From: Chloracidobacterium sp.
Lineage (GTDB): Bacteria > Acidobacteriota > Blastocatellia > Pyrinomonadales > Pyrinomonadaceae
Direction of reading: 5' to 3'
Assembly (NCBI GenBank): GCA_016716305.1
Contig: JADJWP010000002.1
Coordinates: forward strand, 3,098,501 to 3,162,500
DNA: 64,000 nt
A program made the position numbers and the translations under genes. Positions 25,344 to 35,900 of the stretch are shown in pieces. How positions within the stretch are numbered: the first letter of the stretch is position 1; each line of letters starts with the position of its first letter. The notes under the pieces were generated by a model. That model made no database searches. It was not told where the DNA came from and worked only from the letters and a program-made list of their open reading frames with translations.

Positions 25344-26855
25344 TTAGAGTAGGTATTTCGGCTGTTCGGCTTCGGGCGGTTTCGGCATCGGCGTTTCAGA
25401 CGGAAGTCGAAATCCGGTGAGCACATCTCTCAGCTCATTCGACTGTTGGTCAAGAGTGCGTCCCGTTTCCCCGGCTTTTCGCGCGGTTCTAAGGAGATCG
25501 TTTGCTAGCTCGCAAACACCGGACATTAAAGCTGAGAGTTCCTCGGACGACTTTGCCTGATATCGGGTCGATTCGGTAATTGACCTGAGAACAACGGCGA
25601 GTTCTGCAACGCTGCGCTCAGTCTCGGCGGCTGCGCGTCCGGTCTTGTCAGTGAGTTTCGATCCGGAGATCACCTCGCGGATAGTCTCATCCATGGTTGC
25701 TGAAAGCTCTTTTGTCTCGAGCATGATCGATTGGGTCAAACCGGACAATTGACGACTGAGCTTTGATGCTCGTTCTGCCAGCTGTTCGATCTCGCCGGAG
25801 AATGGTGAGAGACTCCCGGTTTGGCGATCGGCCGAACCTGATTGCAGAGCAGTGTTAAGTCCGAGAACACTGGTCCGATCGGAAATATCTTCGATATGGG
25901 CAACGATCTGACTGATCTCCTGCGAACGTTCTCCAAGCCGCTTTGCCCTTTTCGCCGTCTCCTGGATCTGAAGCCGTATCGAGTTAACGACGTCGAGGAC
26001 TTCTTTCGAACCGCTGAAAACAGATTGCGCAGCGAGCGTGGCTTCGCCCGAAAGCCGCTCAGCCAGGAACGAGTTTTGAGCGACCTCAGAAACCTGAACA
26101 GCAAGGCTCGCGATACCCGTTGCTACACGCTCGGCGGCTGCTGCGTTCTCGATACTTCCTTTCTCAAGGTGTGTATTGGTCTCACCAACGGTTCGTGCGG
26201 CGGTCTCGATCCGCGCCGCCGATTCCTTCAGCTGCCTAAGGCGTAAGCGGAGCGCACGGCTCATCGCGTTCATCGCTTCCGCGAGTCCGCCGGTGTCATC
26301 CTGGGGCGTGTCTGATTGTGTTGTCAGGTCACCTTTTGCTATCGAGGTCACTTCTGCCGTGAGCCGTGCTATCGACCTCTGAAGCGCCGCGCGGTCTTCA
26401 TTCGTTCGGGATGTCGAACGAATACTCTCGATGAGGCGTGCGACCGATCGGCCGAGCATGTCATTCTCGGAGCGCGATGCGTTGGTTATGCGAATGTCTC
26501 CGGCGGCGATGCGGTCGATCAGCTCTGCTTTATCCTTCAAGTATGCGGATGTCCGTCGCAATGATTCGACGGCTTCGCTGTCCGCCTGGCCGTCGAAGGG
26601 CTGCCCGACCGCCAATCCATGGGCTGCCTCCCGTACTTCAGCGAGCTCACGAGACGCTTTCGCCAGCGCGAGGTTCATGGTCACGATCGAGAACGATAGC
26701 AGAATCACGGCTGCTGCGATCGCCATCAATCCGCCTGACCGGTCAGACATCAATCCCAGTTCAGTACCAAACAACAAAAACGCACCAAGGATCAAGAGCA
26801 GACCGCCCGTCACCGAGCAGATCTTCAAGATCAAATTCCAAAGCGCGTTTTCCAT
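25344..26855 (-). CDS. Methyl-accepting chemotaxis-like protein 1 (PilJ type)
   Basis: A 503-aa membrane protein with two N-terminal helices (about 9-33 and 42-64) joined by only a few residues, so it has no real periplasmic sensor domain. A HAMP-like region leads into a long coiled coil. The signalling tip, normally close to NLLALNAAIEAARAGE, reads SVLGLNTALQSGSADR here, retaining the LNTAL turn but losing the Glu/Ala pattern. It ends 3 bp before the CheA start and is surely in the same operon. It probably senses a cytoplasmic or membrane signal, like PilJ relatives. Confidence 0.85.
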   Translation of the reverse strand: MENALWNLILKICSVTGGLLLILGAFLLFGTELGLMSDRSGGLMAIAAAVILLSFSIVTMNLALAKASRELAEVREAAHGLAVGQPFDGQADSEAVESLRRTSAYLKDKAELIDRIAAGDIRITNASRSENDMLGRSVARLIESIRSTSRTNEDRAALQRSIARLTAEVTSIAKGDLTTQSDTPQDDTGGLAEAMNAMSRALRLRLRQLKESAARIETAARTVGETNTHLEKGSIENAAAAERVATGIASLAVQVSEVAQNSFLAERLSGEATLAAQSVFSGSKEVLDVVNSIRLQIQETAKRAKRLGERSQEISQIVAHIEDISDRTSVLGLNTALQSGSADRQTGSLSPFSGEIEQLAERASKLSRQLSGLTQSIMLETKELSATMDETIREVISGSKLTDKTGRAAAETERSVAELAVVLRSITESTRYQAKSSEELSALMSGVCELANDLLRTARKAGETGRTLDQQSNELRDVLTGFRLPSETPMPKPPEAEQPKYLL

Positions 26856-26864
26856 TTTTCTTAA

Positions 26865-28460
26865 TTAGTTTTCACCCGGCAACTCGAGCATCTCCGGATC
26901 GCCGACCGTATCGAGGCTAGGGTAGTAATCTTGTGTGTCAGAAATGTCCGTCGGGCCGAAAGGAAGGGAGGCTGCCTTTAACGAACCGAGATCATCCGCC
27001 GCGACAAGCGACGACCGAATCGAGTGTTCGAGTAAACGGATAGACTCTTCAGACTCTCGTAGAAGAACCACGCTGCTCTCCATTTCGAAATATGAATTTG
27101 TCAGAGAACGAAGCAGGTGCTCTTTGTCCTTTTCATTGTCGGCCGCTATTTGTGCCAGCCTGCCCGGCAGATCGGAAAGCTGACTGATCATTGGCTGTAT
27201 CTTCGAGAGCGATTCAAGGGCGGACGATGTGTTGTCGGCGACGCCGACCGTCGATGTGACAATGTCGCGGATCGAGGCATCGGTCTCCTCGATGTCCTGA
27301 TCGAGACATTTATTGACGCCGACGATCTCCTTCTGCAGCCTGAGTGAACGGTCGGATAGAGCCGAGAATTCGTCAGCTATCGTGGCCAGATCGCCGCCGG
27401 ATCGCCCGTTCGCACCGATCGACGAATTCAGCGAGATCAGATTGGATCGCCGGGCGATGTCTTCGGCGAGGCGAACAACTCCGTGCAAAGCCTGAGTCGT
27501 TTCGCGAAGTTTTTTCCACTTGCGCTGGAGGTCGACGGTGTGCCGGCGAAGCAGACTGACGCTTTCCGAGACCTCGATCGTGCCGTTTCGGCCCGATCCG
27601 AAAAGGGCGTCGAACCGATCGACCGAAGAGACAAACGGAGTCAATTCGGACGCATATTGCTTTGTTCGATCCTGCGATTCCTTTACTAAACCGATCGTTT
27701 TGTTGATCGATGCGGCACTGGCGTCGGCAGCATCGCTTCCAAGACGCATTTTCTCGATCGCAGCGGGAATTGCGTGACCCGCTTCGTTAAGATCGATCCT
27801 GATCGACCGCGCTATCGCTTTACTCTGGGCGAAAAGTATATTGAAAGCCGCGGCGATCTCTTCGGTCAAAGGTGAATCGCTCTGTATCTCGAGTTCGAGA
27901 CTGCCGGAACGGATCGCTTTGATATCTTCATTGATCGTTTTCAAAGATCTTGTCAGATTCTCAAGTTCTTCCTTTGAATCGATCGAGTTTGTGACCTTAA
28001 GGACGAGTTTCTGAAAAGCTGCACTAAGCCTATCTGATTCTCCAAGCGGCTCGACCGCGACATTCGTATTGCCGGCAGCAACATTCTCCATCAACGAAAG
28101 AAGGTTGTTCATCTGACGGCTGCTTCTTTGCAGGCTATCGAGTATCTCGTCAGTCTCGGTCGAACCGGTTGTGGCCGGCAGGGATGCCGAGGAACTTCGT
28201 TCAAGGCTCTTTGCCGCAAGATTGACCTTCTCTACCGGCCTGACCACTTCGTCGGCAAGCCACCGTCCGTAAGCGATGGTCACGATCATCGAGATCGCAA
28301 ATCCGGCCGCGACCGGGATCATCGGGTTAGAGAAGATGTAAGTAGAGGCCAGGTAGGCGGTCAGTCCGGCGACGCAGTTGATCACGGCGAGCACGCAAAC
28401 GGCAAGCCATACGCGGGAGCGCAATGAGCTCAATACAGAATCGGCGTGTCTATACTCCAT
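26865..28460 (-). CDS. Methyl-accepting chemotaxis-like protein 2 (PilJ type)
   Basis: A 531-aa protein starting at ATG 28460 (MEYRHADSV); an upstream ATG at 28514 lies inside cheW and is less likely. Two adjacent helices (about 14-36 and 44-64) again leave no periplasmic domain. A HAMP-like segment, a second HAMP-like coil and a signalling tip with NLISLNSSIGANGRSGG follow; this tip is closer to the canonical hairpin than that of the next MCP. It is the second of two tandem receptors, which may form mixed arrays with the CheW and CheA of the operon. Confidence 0.85.
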   Translation of the reverse strand: MEYRHADSVLSSLRSRVWLAVCVLAVINCVAGLTAYLASTYIFSNPMIPVAAGFAISMIVTIAYGRWLADEVVRPVEKVNLAAKSLERSSSASLPATTGSTETDEILDSLQRSSRQMNNLLSLMENVAAGNTNVAVEPLGESDRLSAAFQKLVLKVTNSIDSKEELENLTRSLKTINEDIKAIRSGSLELEIQSDSPLTEEIAAAFNILFAQSKAIARSIRIDLNEAGHAIPAAIEKMRLGSDAADASAASINKTIGLVKESQDRTKQYASELTPFVSSVDRFDALFGSGRNGTIEVSESVSLLRRHTVDLQRKWKKLRETTQALHGVVRLAEDIARRSNLISLNSSIGANGRSGGDLATIADEFSALSDRSLRLQKEIVGVNKCLDQDIEETDASIRDIVTSTVGVADNTSSALESLSKIQPMISQLSDLPGRLAQIAADNEKDKEHLLRSLTNSYFEMESSVVLLRESEESIRLLEHSIRSSLVAADDLGSLKAASLPFGPTDISDTQDYYPSLDTVGDPEMLELPGEN

Positions 28461-28485
28461 TAATTGAAAATCGATCCGGTCGGAT

Positions 28486-29016
28486 CTAATCGGAATGTTC
28501 TTGTGCAAGAACATGCCGCAGTTTATCGGGGTCGATCAGGTTAAACTCCGTATCGCCCACTGCACCTGACCCGAAAAGAAGGGTGTCGGTCGCATTGGCG
28601 GGAACGATGTTATGATCCAGGTCGATCTCGATCATCTCGAAAACCCGATCGACCGGAAATGCAACCCGCATGTCCGTACCTTCGGTTCGCGAAATGATGA
28701 ATTTAGAACGGTTGGTCGTCGTGAGGTTCCGTTCATTCAGAAGGCTTCTCAGGTCGATCACGGCAACAATGTCGCCTCGAAGCGGGGCAATACCGGCAAC
28801 CCCCGGCGGCGTTCCGGGAAGACGCGTCGTCGGCAGGGGATTAGACACCTCTTCGACAAGTTCCGCGGGAAGACAATACGTTTTGGATCCAAGGCCAAAT
28901 GAAACGAATTTGTGAAGTGACGTTGATTCGGGAGCGGTTCCTGGGGCATCGTACGTCGCCTGCCCACGCGTTTGTCCCGGAGGAACAAGTTCTAATTCAA
29001 AATTCGAAAGTTCCAT
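28486..29016 (-). CDS. CheW-like adaptor
   Basis: A 176-aa adaptor with a 35-residue N-terminal extension, then a CheW domain: FVSFGLGSKTYCLPAELVEEV, the LPGTPPGVAGIAPLRGDIVAVIDL core, and a C-terminal strand pair. It couples receptors to the CheA kinase. It is 10 bp after the receiver fusion and just before the second MCP gene, the position of PilI in Pil-Chp operons. Confidence 0.92.
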   Translation of the reverse strand: MELSNFELELVPPGQTRGQATYDAPGTAPESTSLHKFVSFGLGSKTYCLPAELVEEVSNPLPTTRLPGTPPGVAGIAPLRGDIVAVIDLRSLLNERNLTTTNRSKFIISRTEGTDMRVAFPVDRVFEMIEIDLDHNIVPANATDTLLFGSGAVGDTEFNLIDPDKLRHVLAQEHSD

Positions 29017-29026
29017 TGGGAGTGGC

Positions 29027-31435
29027 TCAGTGTCCGTTATTAAGGTAGCCTTCGACGACCTTCATCAGCGTTTCGGGTCCGAAGGGTTTGGTGATGTATC
29101 CTGACGTGCCGGCCATCCGTCCGCGTACTTTGTCAAAGAAACCGTCCTTGCCAGAGATCATCACGACCGGGACGTCTTTGGTCGCATCGTTTCCGCGGAT
29201 CAGCTTGCAGACCTGATAGCCATCCATTCTTGGCATCGTGATGTCGAGGAGGATCAGATCGGGCTGCAGAGCCTGAAGCTGTTCCATCGCATCAACGCCG
29301 TCCGACGCGCAATAGACCTCGTGGCCGCTTTTTTCGAGTTTGCCCGTGATCAGCTTACGGATCGTCGGACTATCATCAACGACCAGTATCTTCTTTCCTT
29401 TCGCCATCCCGTCGTGCAGGGTCACTTGTTTTCGGATCTCTTCGAGACGGATGTGAAGAGCATTGACCTGACCCGCAAGGATAACGTTGTTCGGATTTGC
29501 ACGGGAAGCTTCCTGAAGGTAAGAAAACCCGGTGTCGAGGTTTCGCAAATTCAAGTGTCCGATCCCAAGGGTCGTTAGCTCCTGTTCGCCGAACTCACGG
29601 GTATTTCTTTCGAATTCCATCTGCTCGACCGCATGGCGAACAAGTCCCTTGTCGGCATTCTGATTTGCGATCAGCATCTCAATGTCTGAGAGAGTCAGAA
29701 CCGACATACAGCGTTGGCAAGAGATAGCATGCACGTCGTTGGTGCCATTACAGAATGGACAGTCTTTGACCTGTGGTTCGATCGGAGCCGGCGGAGCTAT
29801 CGTCGTCTCAAACCCTGTGCGGGCTTCGATCACGGGCGTTGAATCAAACTCGACTGCCGGCATCGGAATACCAGGCTCAATGGCTTCAGCGTCGTCGCCA
29901 TCAGCCACGGGCATTGGCATCGGGATGTTCTCGTCGGACGCCCGGGCGTCAGCTACATCAGGGATGTTGTCGAGTTCGTCAGCCTGAAGCGTGAACATCA
30001 AAGTATTGCCAAATGGCAGCGGATCGTCTTCATCCTGCACAAACGCCGAGGCCTCAGCCTGGGATTCTTCCATTACCGGTTCGAACACTATCGGCGTCGG
30101 CGAATAGAATGTCATGCTCGGGTCGAACGGAACTTCGGCCGGGAACACCGACTGCTCGTCGTCATGAGCGGCGGCTTTCGGCTCTTCGTTCGGCCTCGTT
30201 TCTTCGATCGATGCGTCGTCAAAAGCTGCGTATTCAGTTTCGGCTGAATACTCGGAAACAGGCGTGTGATCGACCGCCGGCTGATCGAATGGTGATGCAC
30301 CCGACTCGTAGCTCGGCGTCTCGGGAGCGGCTTCCACGGGTTCGTGCACCTCTTCCTGAGCCTGGTCATAGGTGTACTCGGGCTCGTAGTGATGCTGACC
30401 GAGATCTTCTGCAGCCGCGACCTGCATTTCGGGTTCGCTTTGTTCGATGAAGGCCTCGGCAGCACCCTCTGGCATTTCCAGGTCCTGCGTCGGGCTTTTT
30501 TCGATCTCGATCTTGTGGCTTTCAAATCGGCTCGCTTCGGCGGACGCGAAGCTGTCATTCTCTTCGAATACTGTTGGCTCCTCGACCGATGCAGATGCTT
30601 CCGATTCGATGGACGGAGCTTCAACGGTCGGCCCAACGAGCGATCGTAGTGATTCGAGGCTCGAAGAGGCAAGAAAGTTCTGGGGATTTATCTCGAGTAC
30701 GCGTTCGAACGATCGGATCTTCTCGGCAAAATTGTCTGCGAAGTGTGATCGGAGCATCCAAGCATCTTCTGAGTCAGGCATTTCTTCGAGTACGGCCTCG
30801 ACCAGATTCTTTGCATCCTCAGTTCGTCCGGCGACGGCCGCGGCTTTCGCATCAGCAAGATGACGCGACGTGATCTCCCGGCGGACCGCCCTGTAAGCAT
30901 TCTGTGCGGCTTCGTTCTCAGGTTCGATCGAGAGGGCTTTTTCAAGATAAAGGAGTTGCCCGTCGTGAGACTCTGAAAGCGATGCCATCCACATCCACGC
31001 CAAAGCGTTGTTCTGGTCGTATTCGAGTGCCTTCGAGAAATAGTCAGAGGCGTGTTCTTTCTGATTTTCGTCCACTGCATCGATCCCGCGTTGGACGAAC
31101 GTTTTTGCCAAAAGCGAATTGGTCGCCGCCCGCCATTCCAGTGCCCGGCTATTTTCAGGATTGATGTCAAGGACATTATTCAAGAACACCAGCAATTCTT
31201 CCGGATACTCGCTGATCGACGCCAGCCAGAGCCAAGCGTTCTCATTTGAAGGATCAAGTTCCGTGCTGCGAAGGAGAGCGACTCGGGCCTGAGCGCGGTC
31301 GCCCCGCTGAGCCGCCTTGATGCCCATCGATAGATGCTCTTGGGCTTCCGAACTGTTACGATGTTGGATACTGTCGATCTCCGCAATTTCGTTGAAAGGC
31401 GGTGCGGCCGGGGTCGATTCGGTTTCTAATCTCAT
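29027..31435 (-). CDS. TPR / zinc-ribbon / receiver fusion protein
   Basis: An 802-aa protein from ATG 31435. Order: short leader; six or so TPR units from about 25 to 270 (AWLWLASI and AWMWMASL repeats); an acidic low-complexity linker of about 280 residues; a four-cysteine ribbon CPFC...CQRC near 557-574; a short TPR pair; and a CheY/PilG-type receiver from about 680 with D in LILLDITMP and K in ITKPF. It is the first gene of the chemosensory operon. It probably acts as the output or scaffold receiver phosphorylated by the CheA hybrid. The combination of domains is unusual. Confidence 0.88.
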   Translation of the reverse strand: MRLETESTPAAPPFNEIAEIDSIQHRNSSEAQEHLSMGIKAAQRGDRAQARVALLRSTELDPSNENAWLWLASISEYPEELLVFLNNVLDINPENSRALEWRAATNSLLAKTFVQRGIDAVDENQKEHASDYFSKALEYDQNNALAWMWMASLSESHDGQLLYLEKALSIEPENEAAQNAYRAVRREITSRHLADAKAAAVAGRTEDAKNLVEAVLEEMPDSEDAWMLRSHFADNFAEKIRSFERVLEINPQNFLASSSLESLRSLVGPTVEAPSIESEASASVEEPTVFEENDSFASAEASRFESHKIEIEKSPTQDLEMPEGAAEAFIEQSEPEMQVAAAEDLGQHHYEPEYTYDQAQEEVHEPVEAAPETPSYESGASPFDQPAVDHTPVSEYSAETEYAAFDDASIEETRPNEEPKAAAHDDEQSVFPAEVPFDPSMTFYSPTPIVFEPVMEESQAEASAFVQDEDDPLPFGNTLMFTLQADELDNIPDVADARASDENIPMPMPVADGDDAEAIEPGIPMPAVEFDSTPVIEARTGFETTIAPPAPIEPQVKDCPFCNGTNDVHAISCQRCMSVLTLSDIEMLIANQNADKGLVRHAVEQMEFERNTREFGEQELTTLGIGHLNLRNLDTGFSYLQEASRANPNNVILAGQVNALHIRLEEIRKQVTLHDGMAKGKKILVVDDSPTIRKLITGKLEKSGHEVYCASDGVDAMEQLQALQPDLILLDITMPRMDGYQVCKLIRGNDATKDVPVVMISGKDGFFDKVRGRMAGTSGYITKPFGPETLMKVVEGYLNNGH

Positions 31436-31570
31436 AAAATTTGTTGAGTTGTCGAAGTGCTTGGTTCCGAACGGAACTAGAAGGGAGCGCGGGCACAAAA
31501 GCGCAGTACCCACTTTCAAGTTGAATCCGGAAGCAAAATTGATGCCATAAGAATTTCAGTGTCCTGTTTG

Positions 31571-31599
31571 TTGTCGAATTACGGATTCGGCCCTAAAAT
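31571..31599 (+). promoter_or_regulatory. Possible promoter of the flavoprotein gene
   Basis: TTGTCG, a 17-bp spacer and TAAAAT approximate a sigma70-type promoter in the 294-bp divergent gap between the chemosensory operon and the flavoprotein gene. The rest of the gap holds a direct repeat of GACAAAAA at 31668 and 31691. Confidence 0.4.
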
Positions 31600-31729
31600 A
31601 CTGCCTCGATCGCGTTTTGGGCCATCTATCACAACCAGTTCAACGCGAATTCCCGACTTGGAATTGTGACAAAAATCGGCATTCGCGATTGACAAAAAGT
31701 CGCAGTATTCAGTGTCAAGACTCGATCGA

Positions 31730-32686
31730 ATGGATCTAAAGATGATTGAAAAACCTGTCGTGATAGTTGGCGGCGGACCTGCGGGAATAGCATCGGCGAT
31801 CTGGTGTTGCGACCTGGGTTTGAGGACGATCCTGCTTGATTCCGAAGACAAGTTCGGCGGCCAGCTGTTTCGGATCCACAATCGGATCGCAAACTATCCG
31901 GGAATCGATGCCGCGAATGGCGAGCAACTTCGACTAGCGATGCTCAGAACAGCTGATTCATTTCAGTTCGAGCAGCGACGTAAGACTGAAGTTCGAAAGA
32001 TCGAAACGGATCCACTGAACGTGGTGCTTGCAGACGGTGAGCGGATCGAGGCAAGTGCGATCATCATTTCGACCGGAGTTAGACGACGCTCTCTTGATGC
32101 TAAAGGCGTCGAACGATTTAGGGGTAAGGGCGTCATCGAGTCAGGAGTGAAGGCAAAGGACGAAGTGCAGGGAAAAAATGTATTGATCGTTGGCGGCGGT
32201 GATGCAGCGGTCGAAAATGCACTGATCCTTCGCGAGAATGCAAAGAGCGTAACCGTGGTGCATCGGCGAAACAGCCTGAGCGCCCGCACAGAATACGCGG
32301 AGCCGGCGTTGATCGATCGGAAGATAAGATTCTTGTTCAACTCGAAAGTCGAAGAATTGATAGGTAGTGAGGATCTTGAAAAAATACTTTGTCGGGATCT
32401 GGTGACCAACGACTTTATTTCAGTCGATGCCGATGCCATCCTCATCCGGATCGGCGTCGAGCCAAACTCGGAAATCTTCGCGGGAACGATCGATCGTGAT
32501 GACGGCGGTTACATCATCACCGACCGATACGGTAACACGAATGTCGAAGGGGTTTATGCTGTGGGCGACGTTGCAAATCCGGTCGCCCCGACCATCGCTA
32601 CGGCCGTCGGAACGGCCGCAATGGCGGCAAAGCAGATCGTCGCAAATTCAAAGAAAAATATGGATATTTTACGAAAATTTGAATAA
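31730..32686 (+). CDS. Thioredoxin reductase-like flavoprotein lacking the CxxC
   Basis: A 318-aa FAD/NAD(P)H protein of the thioredoxin reductase fold. The FAD motif GGGPAG lies near residues 12-17, the NADPH motif GGGDAAVENAL near 161-171 with the VVHRR phosphate site, and the C-terminal FAD block VYAVGDVANPVAPTIATAVG. In true TrxB a CATC redox pair precedes the NADPH domain; here the same place reads ESGVKA, with no cysteine. So it cannot reduce thioredoxin by the usual route, and a ferredoxin/flavodoxin-NADP reductase-like role is more likely. Starts at 31730 and 31742 are both possible. Confidence 0.85.
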   Translation: MDLKMIEKPVVIVGGGPAGIASAIWCCDLGLRTILLDSEDKFGGQLFRIHNRIANYPGIDAANGEQLRLAMLRTADSFQFEQRRKTEVRKIETDPLNVVLADGERIEASAIIISTGVRRRSLDAKGVERFRGKGVIESGVKAKDEVQGKNVLIVGGGDAAVENALILRENAKSVTVVHRRNSLSARTEYAEPALIDRKIRFLFNSKVEELIGSEDLEKILCRDLVTNDFISVDADAILIRIGVEPNSEIFAGTIDRDDGGYIITDRYGNTNVEGVYAVGDVANPVAPTIATAVGTAAMAAKQIVANSKKNMDILRKFE

Positions 32687-32951
32687 TCGACGGTTTTCTG
32701 ATTTAATCGGCACTGAAGTAGTCCGCAATTCCAAGAACAATTTGAAGACAACAGGCCGATTTTTAGGCGTTCCGACAGGGTTTTCCCCAGTTTTGCCGCT
32801 TGACGGGCAATATCGGGCATATCGTTATTTGTTGGCACAATATCTGCCTTACACATTGTCGGCATTCACTTCTTTTCGAACGACAGAGCGAAATCACCGA
32901 TGCCTTTATCGGTAAATGCTAACTTCTCAATTCACTTGCTAGGAGGAATCT

Positions 32952-35900
32952 ATGTATCACAAAGTGACTCTTCGAAACGGGATCAGCTCAGCATTGTTGA
33001 GCCTCGTTTTGGTGGCTTTGTTGGGACTGAACGTTCTTGCTCAGGCCGGTACCGCAAATATCAGCGGAACGATCTTTAACGAGCAGAACGAGGTGGTCCC
33101 CGGAGCTACGGTTACGCTGATCAGTACGAGCCAAAACACTCGTCGAACGGCCGTGACCAATTCACAGGGAAACTATTCATTCAACTTGGTGGCGCCGGGC
33201 ATGTACCGGATCGAAGTTGAATCGACCGGTTTCAAAAAGGCTGCAACATCTGAGTTCCAGGCGTTGGTCGATAAGACCACCCAGTTGCCGATCACTCTCG
33301 AAGTCGGGCAGGTGTCCGAAACTGTCACGGTGACTACCGCGGGCATCGAGAACATTATCAACACTCAGGACGCAAGTCTTGGTAACAACTTTGTATCCGA
33401 ACAGATCGTTCAATTGCCGCTTCAGGGCCGCAACGTCGGTAACCTTCTCAGTCTTCAGGCTGCGGTTACGCCCGACGGTTCGGTTGCAGGCGGACGCAGC
33501 GATCAGGCTAACATCACCCTCGACGGTATCGACGTGAACGAACAGCAGAATGGTACTGCTTTTACGCCGGTCATCCGTGTTACCCCCGACTCGATCGAAG
33601 AGTTTCGCGTAACCACGTCGAATCCGGATGCGAGCCGCGGCCGCTCATCGGGCGCTCAGATCGCTTTCTTGACCAAGAGCGGAACCAATGAGTTTCGCGG
33701 AAACTTGTTCGAATATCACCGCAACACGATCACCACGGCGAACAACTTTTTCAACAATGCATCTGGCATCGACAGGCCGAAACTGATCAGGAACCTCTTC
33801 GGCGGTTCGATCGGCGGCCCGATCGTGAAGGATCGCTTGTTCTTCTTCTACAACTACGAAGGCATGCGTGAAGCGAAAGAAACAACGGTCAACCGTTTGG
33901 TTCCGCTAGCCAGCATGGGCCAGGGCCAGCTCCGATACCTTAATGGTGCAGGAAGCCTGGTCACGCTTTCACTTGCCCAATTGAACGGACTTGTCGTTCC
34001 GGGCGGTTCGGCTCCGGGTCCGGTCGTTGACATGAATCCGGCCGCGATCGCGGTATTTGCCTCGGCGGCCTCCAGATACCCTTCGAACAACACGACGTTG
34101 GGAGACGGACTTAACACCGGCGGCTATCGGTTCAATGCACCGCTTCCGGTCGATCTTAACGCTCACACAGCCAATTTCACCTGGAAGATCACAAATGACG
34201 AGAAGCATACGCTTCAGGTCGCTGGAAACTATCAGCAGGATCTGATCGCTAACGCTCCTCAATTTCCTGATACGCCGAGTCCGAATACGTGGAGCCATCC
34301 GCTTCGTGTATCCGGAACTTACACATGGCTTATCAAGAGCAACCTGATCAACAGGTTCAGCTATGGTTTGACGCGTAATGCTTTCTCGAACCAGGGCGAC
34401 TCGAACGAGAACCAGATCACTTTCCGTGACGCATTCTCGCCGAGCCTTTTCGCCCGAACCTTTAACCGCGTCACCCCGGTACAGAACATCACCAACGATG
34501 TGAACTGGACCAAGGGCGACCATACGTTCCAGTTTGGCGTTAATTTCCGCATAATCCGGAACGAACGCACCGATTTCGGGCTGGCATTCGATAACGGCGT
34601 TGCGAATTCCTCGTTCTATCTCGGAGCCGGAACTCAGCTTACTCAGGCAGTAAACAACCTCGGTGCGGGTTTTGACGTCGGACCTTCATTCACACTGGCT
34701 GTGCAGCGTGCCCTTGCGAACTTGATCGGGCGGCTTTCTCAGTACGGAGCTAACTTCAACTTCGGCATCGACGGTCAGCCATTGACCGGTGGTGTACCGG
34801 TAGTTCGTAAGTGGGCTGCTGAAGAATACGACTTCTATGCTCAGGATTCGTGGAAAATTAACCCGAACCTGACATTGAATCTCGGATTGCGCTACGGCCT
34901 CAGTACTCCGGTCTATGAACAGGAGGGCTTCCAGGCAAAGCCGAACATAACCCTTCAGACATACCTTGATCGTCGTGTCGCAGCGGCAGCTCAGGGTCAG
35001 AATTACACCGAACCGCTACAGATCGTCCTGGCTGGCCCGGCAAATGACCGACCGGGATTCTATTCAATGGATTGGGACAACTGGCAGCCGCGTATCTCGG
35101 CAGCATGGTCGCCTAATTTCAACGGTGGAATACTGGGCAAGATCTTTGGCAACAACAACGATTCGGTCATCCGCGGCGGCTTCGCCATCACGAACGACTA
35201 TTTCGGACAGGCTTTGGCCGTCAACTTCGATGCCAACAACCGTCTCGGTTTCGCGTCGAACCAAACGATCTCAGCCAATACCTACAACATCACGACCAAC
35301 CCGGCTCCGCTTTACACGGGGTCGTCGATGGCGATCCGTACGCTGCCCGGAATCACGATACCTGGGAGCATTTCTTTCCCGCTTCAGCAGCCGCTCGACG
35401 ATCAGCGCAGGATCGAAGGTTCGCTTGACGACAACCTCGTCTCGCCGATCAACTATTCCTGGAACGTCAGCTTTGGACGCAAGTTCGGCTGGGGTATTTA
35501 TGCAGAAGCATCGTATGTCGGCCGTATCGCCAATAACCTGTTGGCGGCACGTGACGTGATGCAGCCCAATGATATCCGTGATCCGATATCGGGTCAGACA
35601 TATAACGAAGCAGCTGGTGTTTTGGAATGGCATCGCCGTAACCGAACGCCGGTCAACAATGTTCCTAACCAGCCGTTCTTTGAAAATATGTATGCCGCAG
35701 GCAGTATCGATGCTGTTCTGTTCGGTGCCGGACTCTCGAACACCCGTGCTGCGTACGGCTTTATGGCTGTTACGTCAGTAACACCTGGCTGTGCCGGGCC
35801 GCCGCTCTTCGGCTGCTACGACAGCGGCAACGACTGGACGTTTCTGCAGGATATTTTCGATCGATTCGTCGGTCCGAGACTATACTACAACCGCCAGTAC

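Noticed and set aside
32800..32828. TTGACG-17-CGTTAT before the Oar-like receptor
   Set aside because: The -10 box matches only three of six positions, too weak to annotate.
32896..32913. Six-base inverted repeat ACCGAT/ATCGGT before the Oar-like receptor
   Set aside because: The stem is short and not near the ribosome binding site; chance is as good an explanation.
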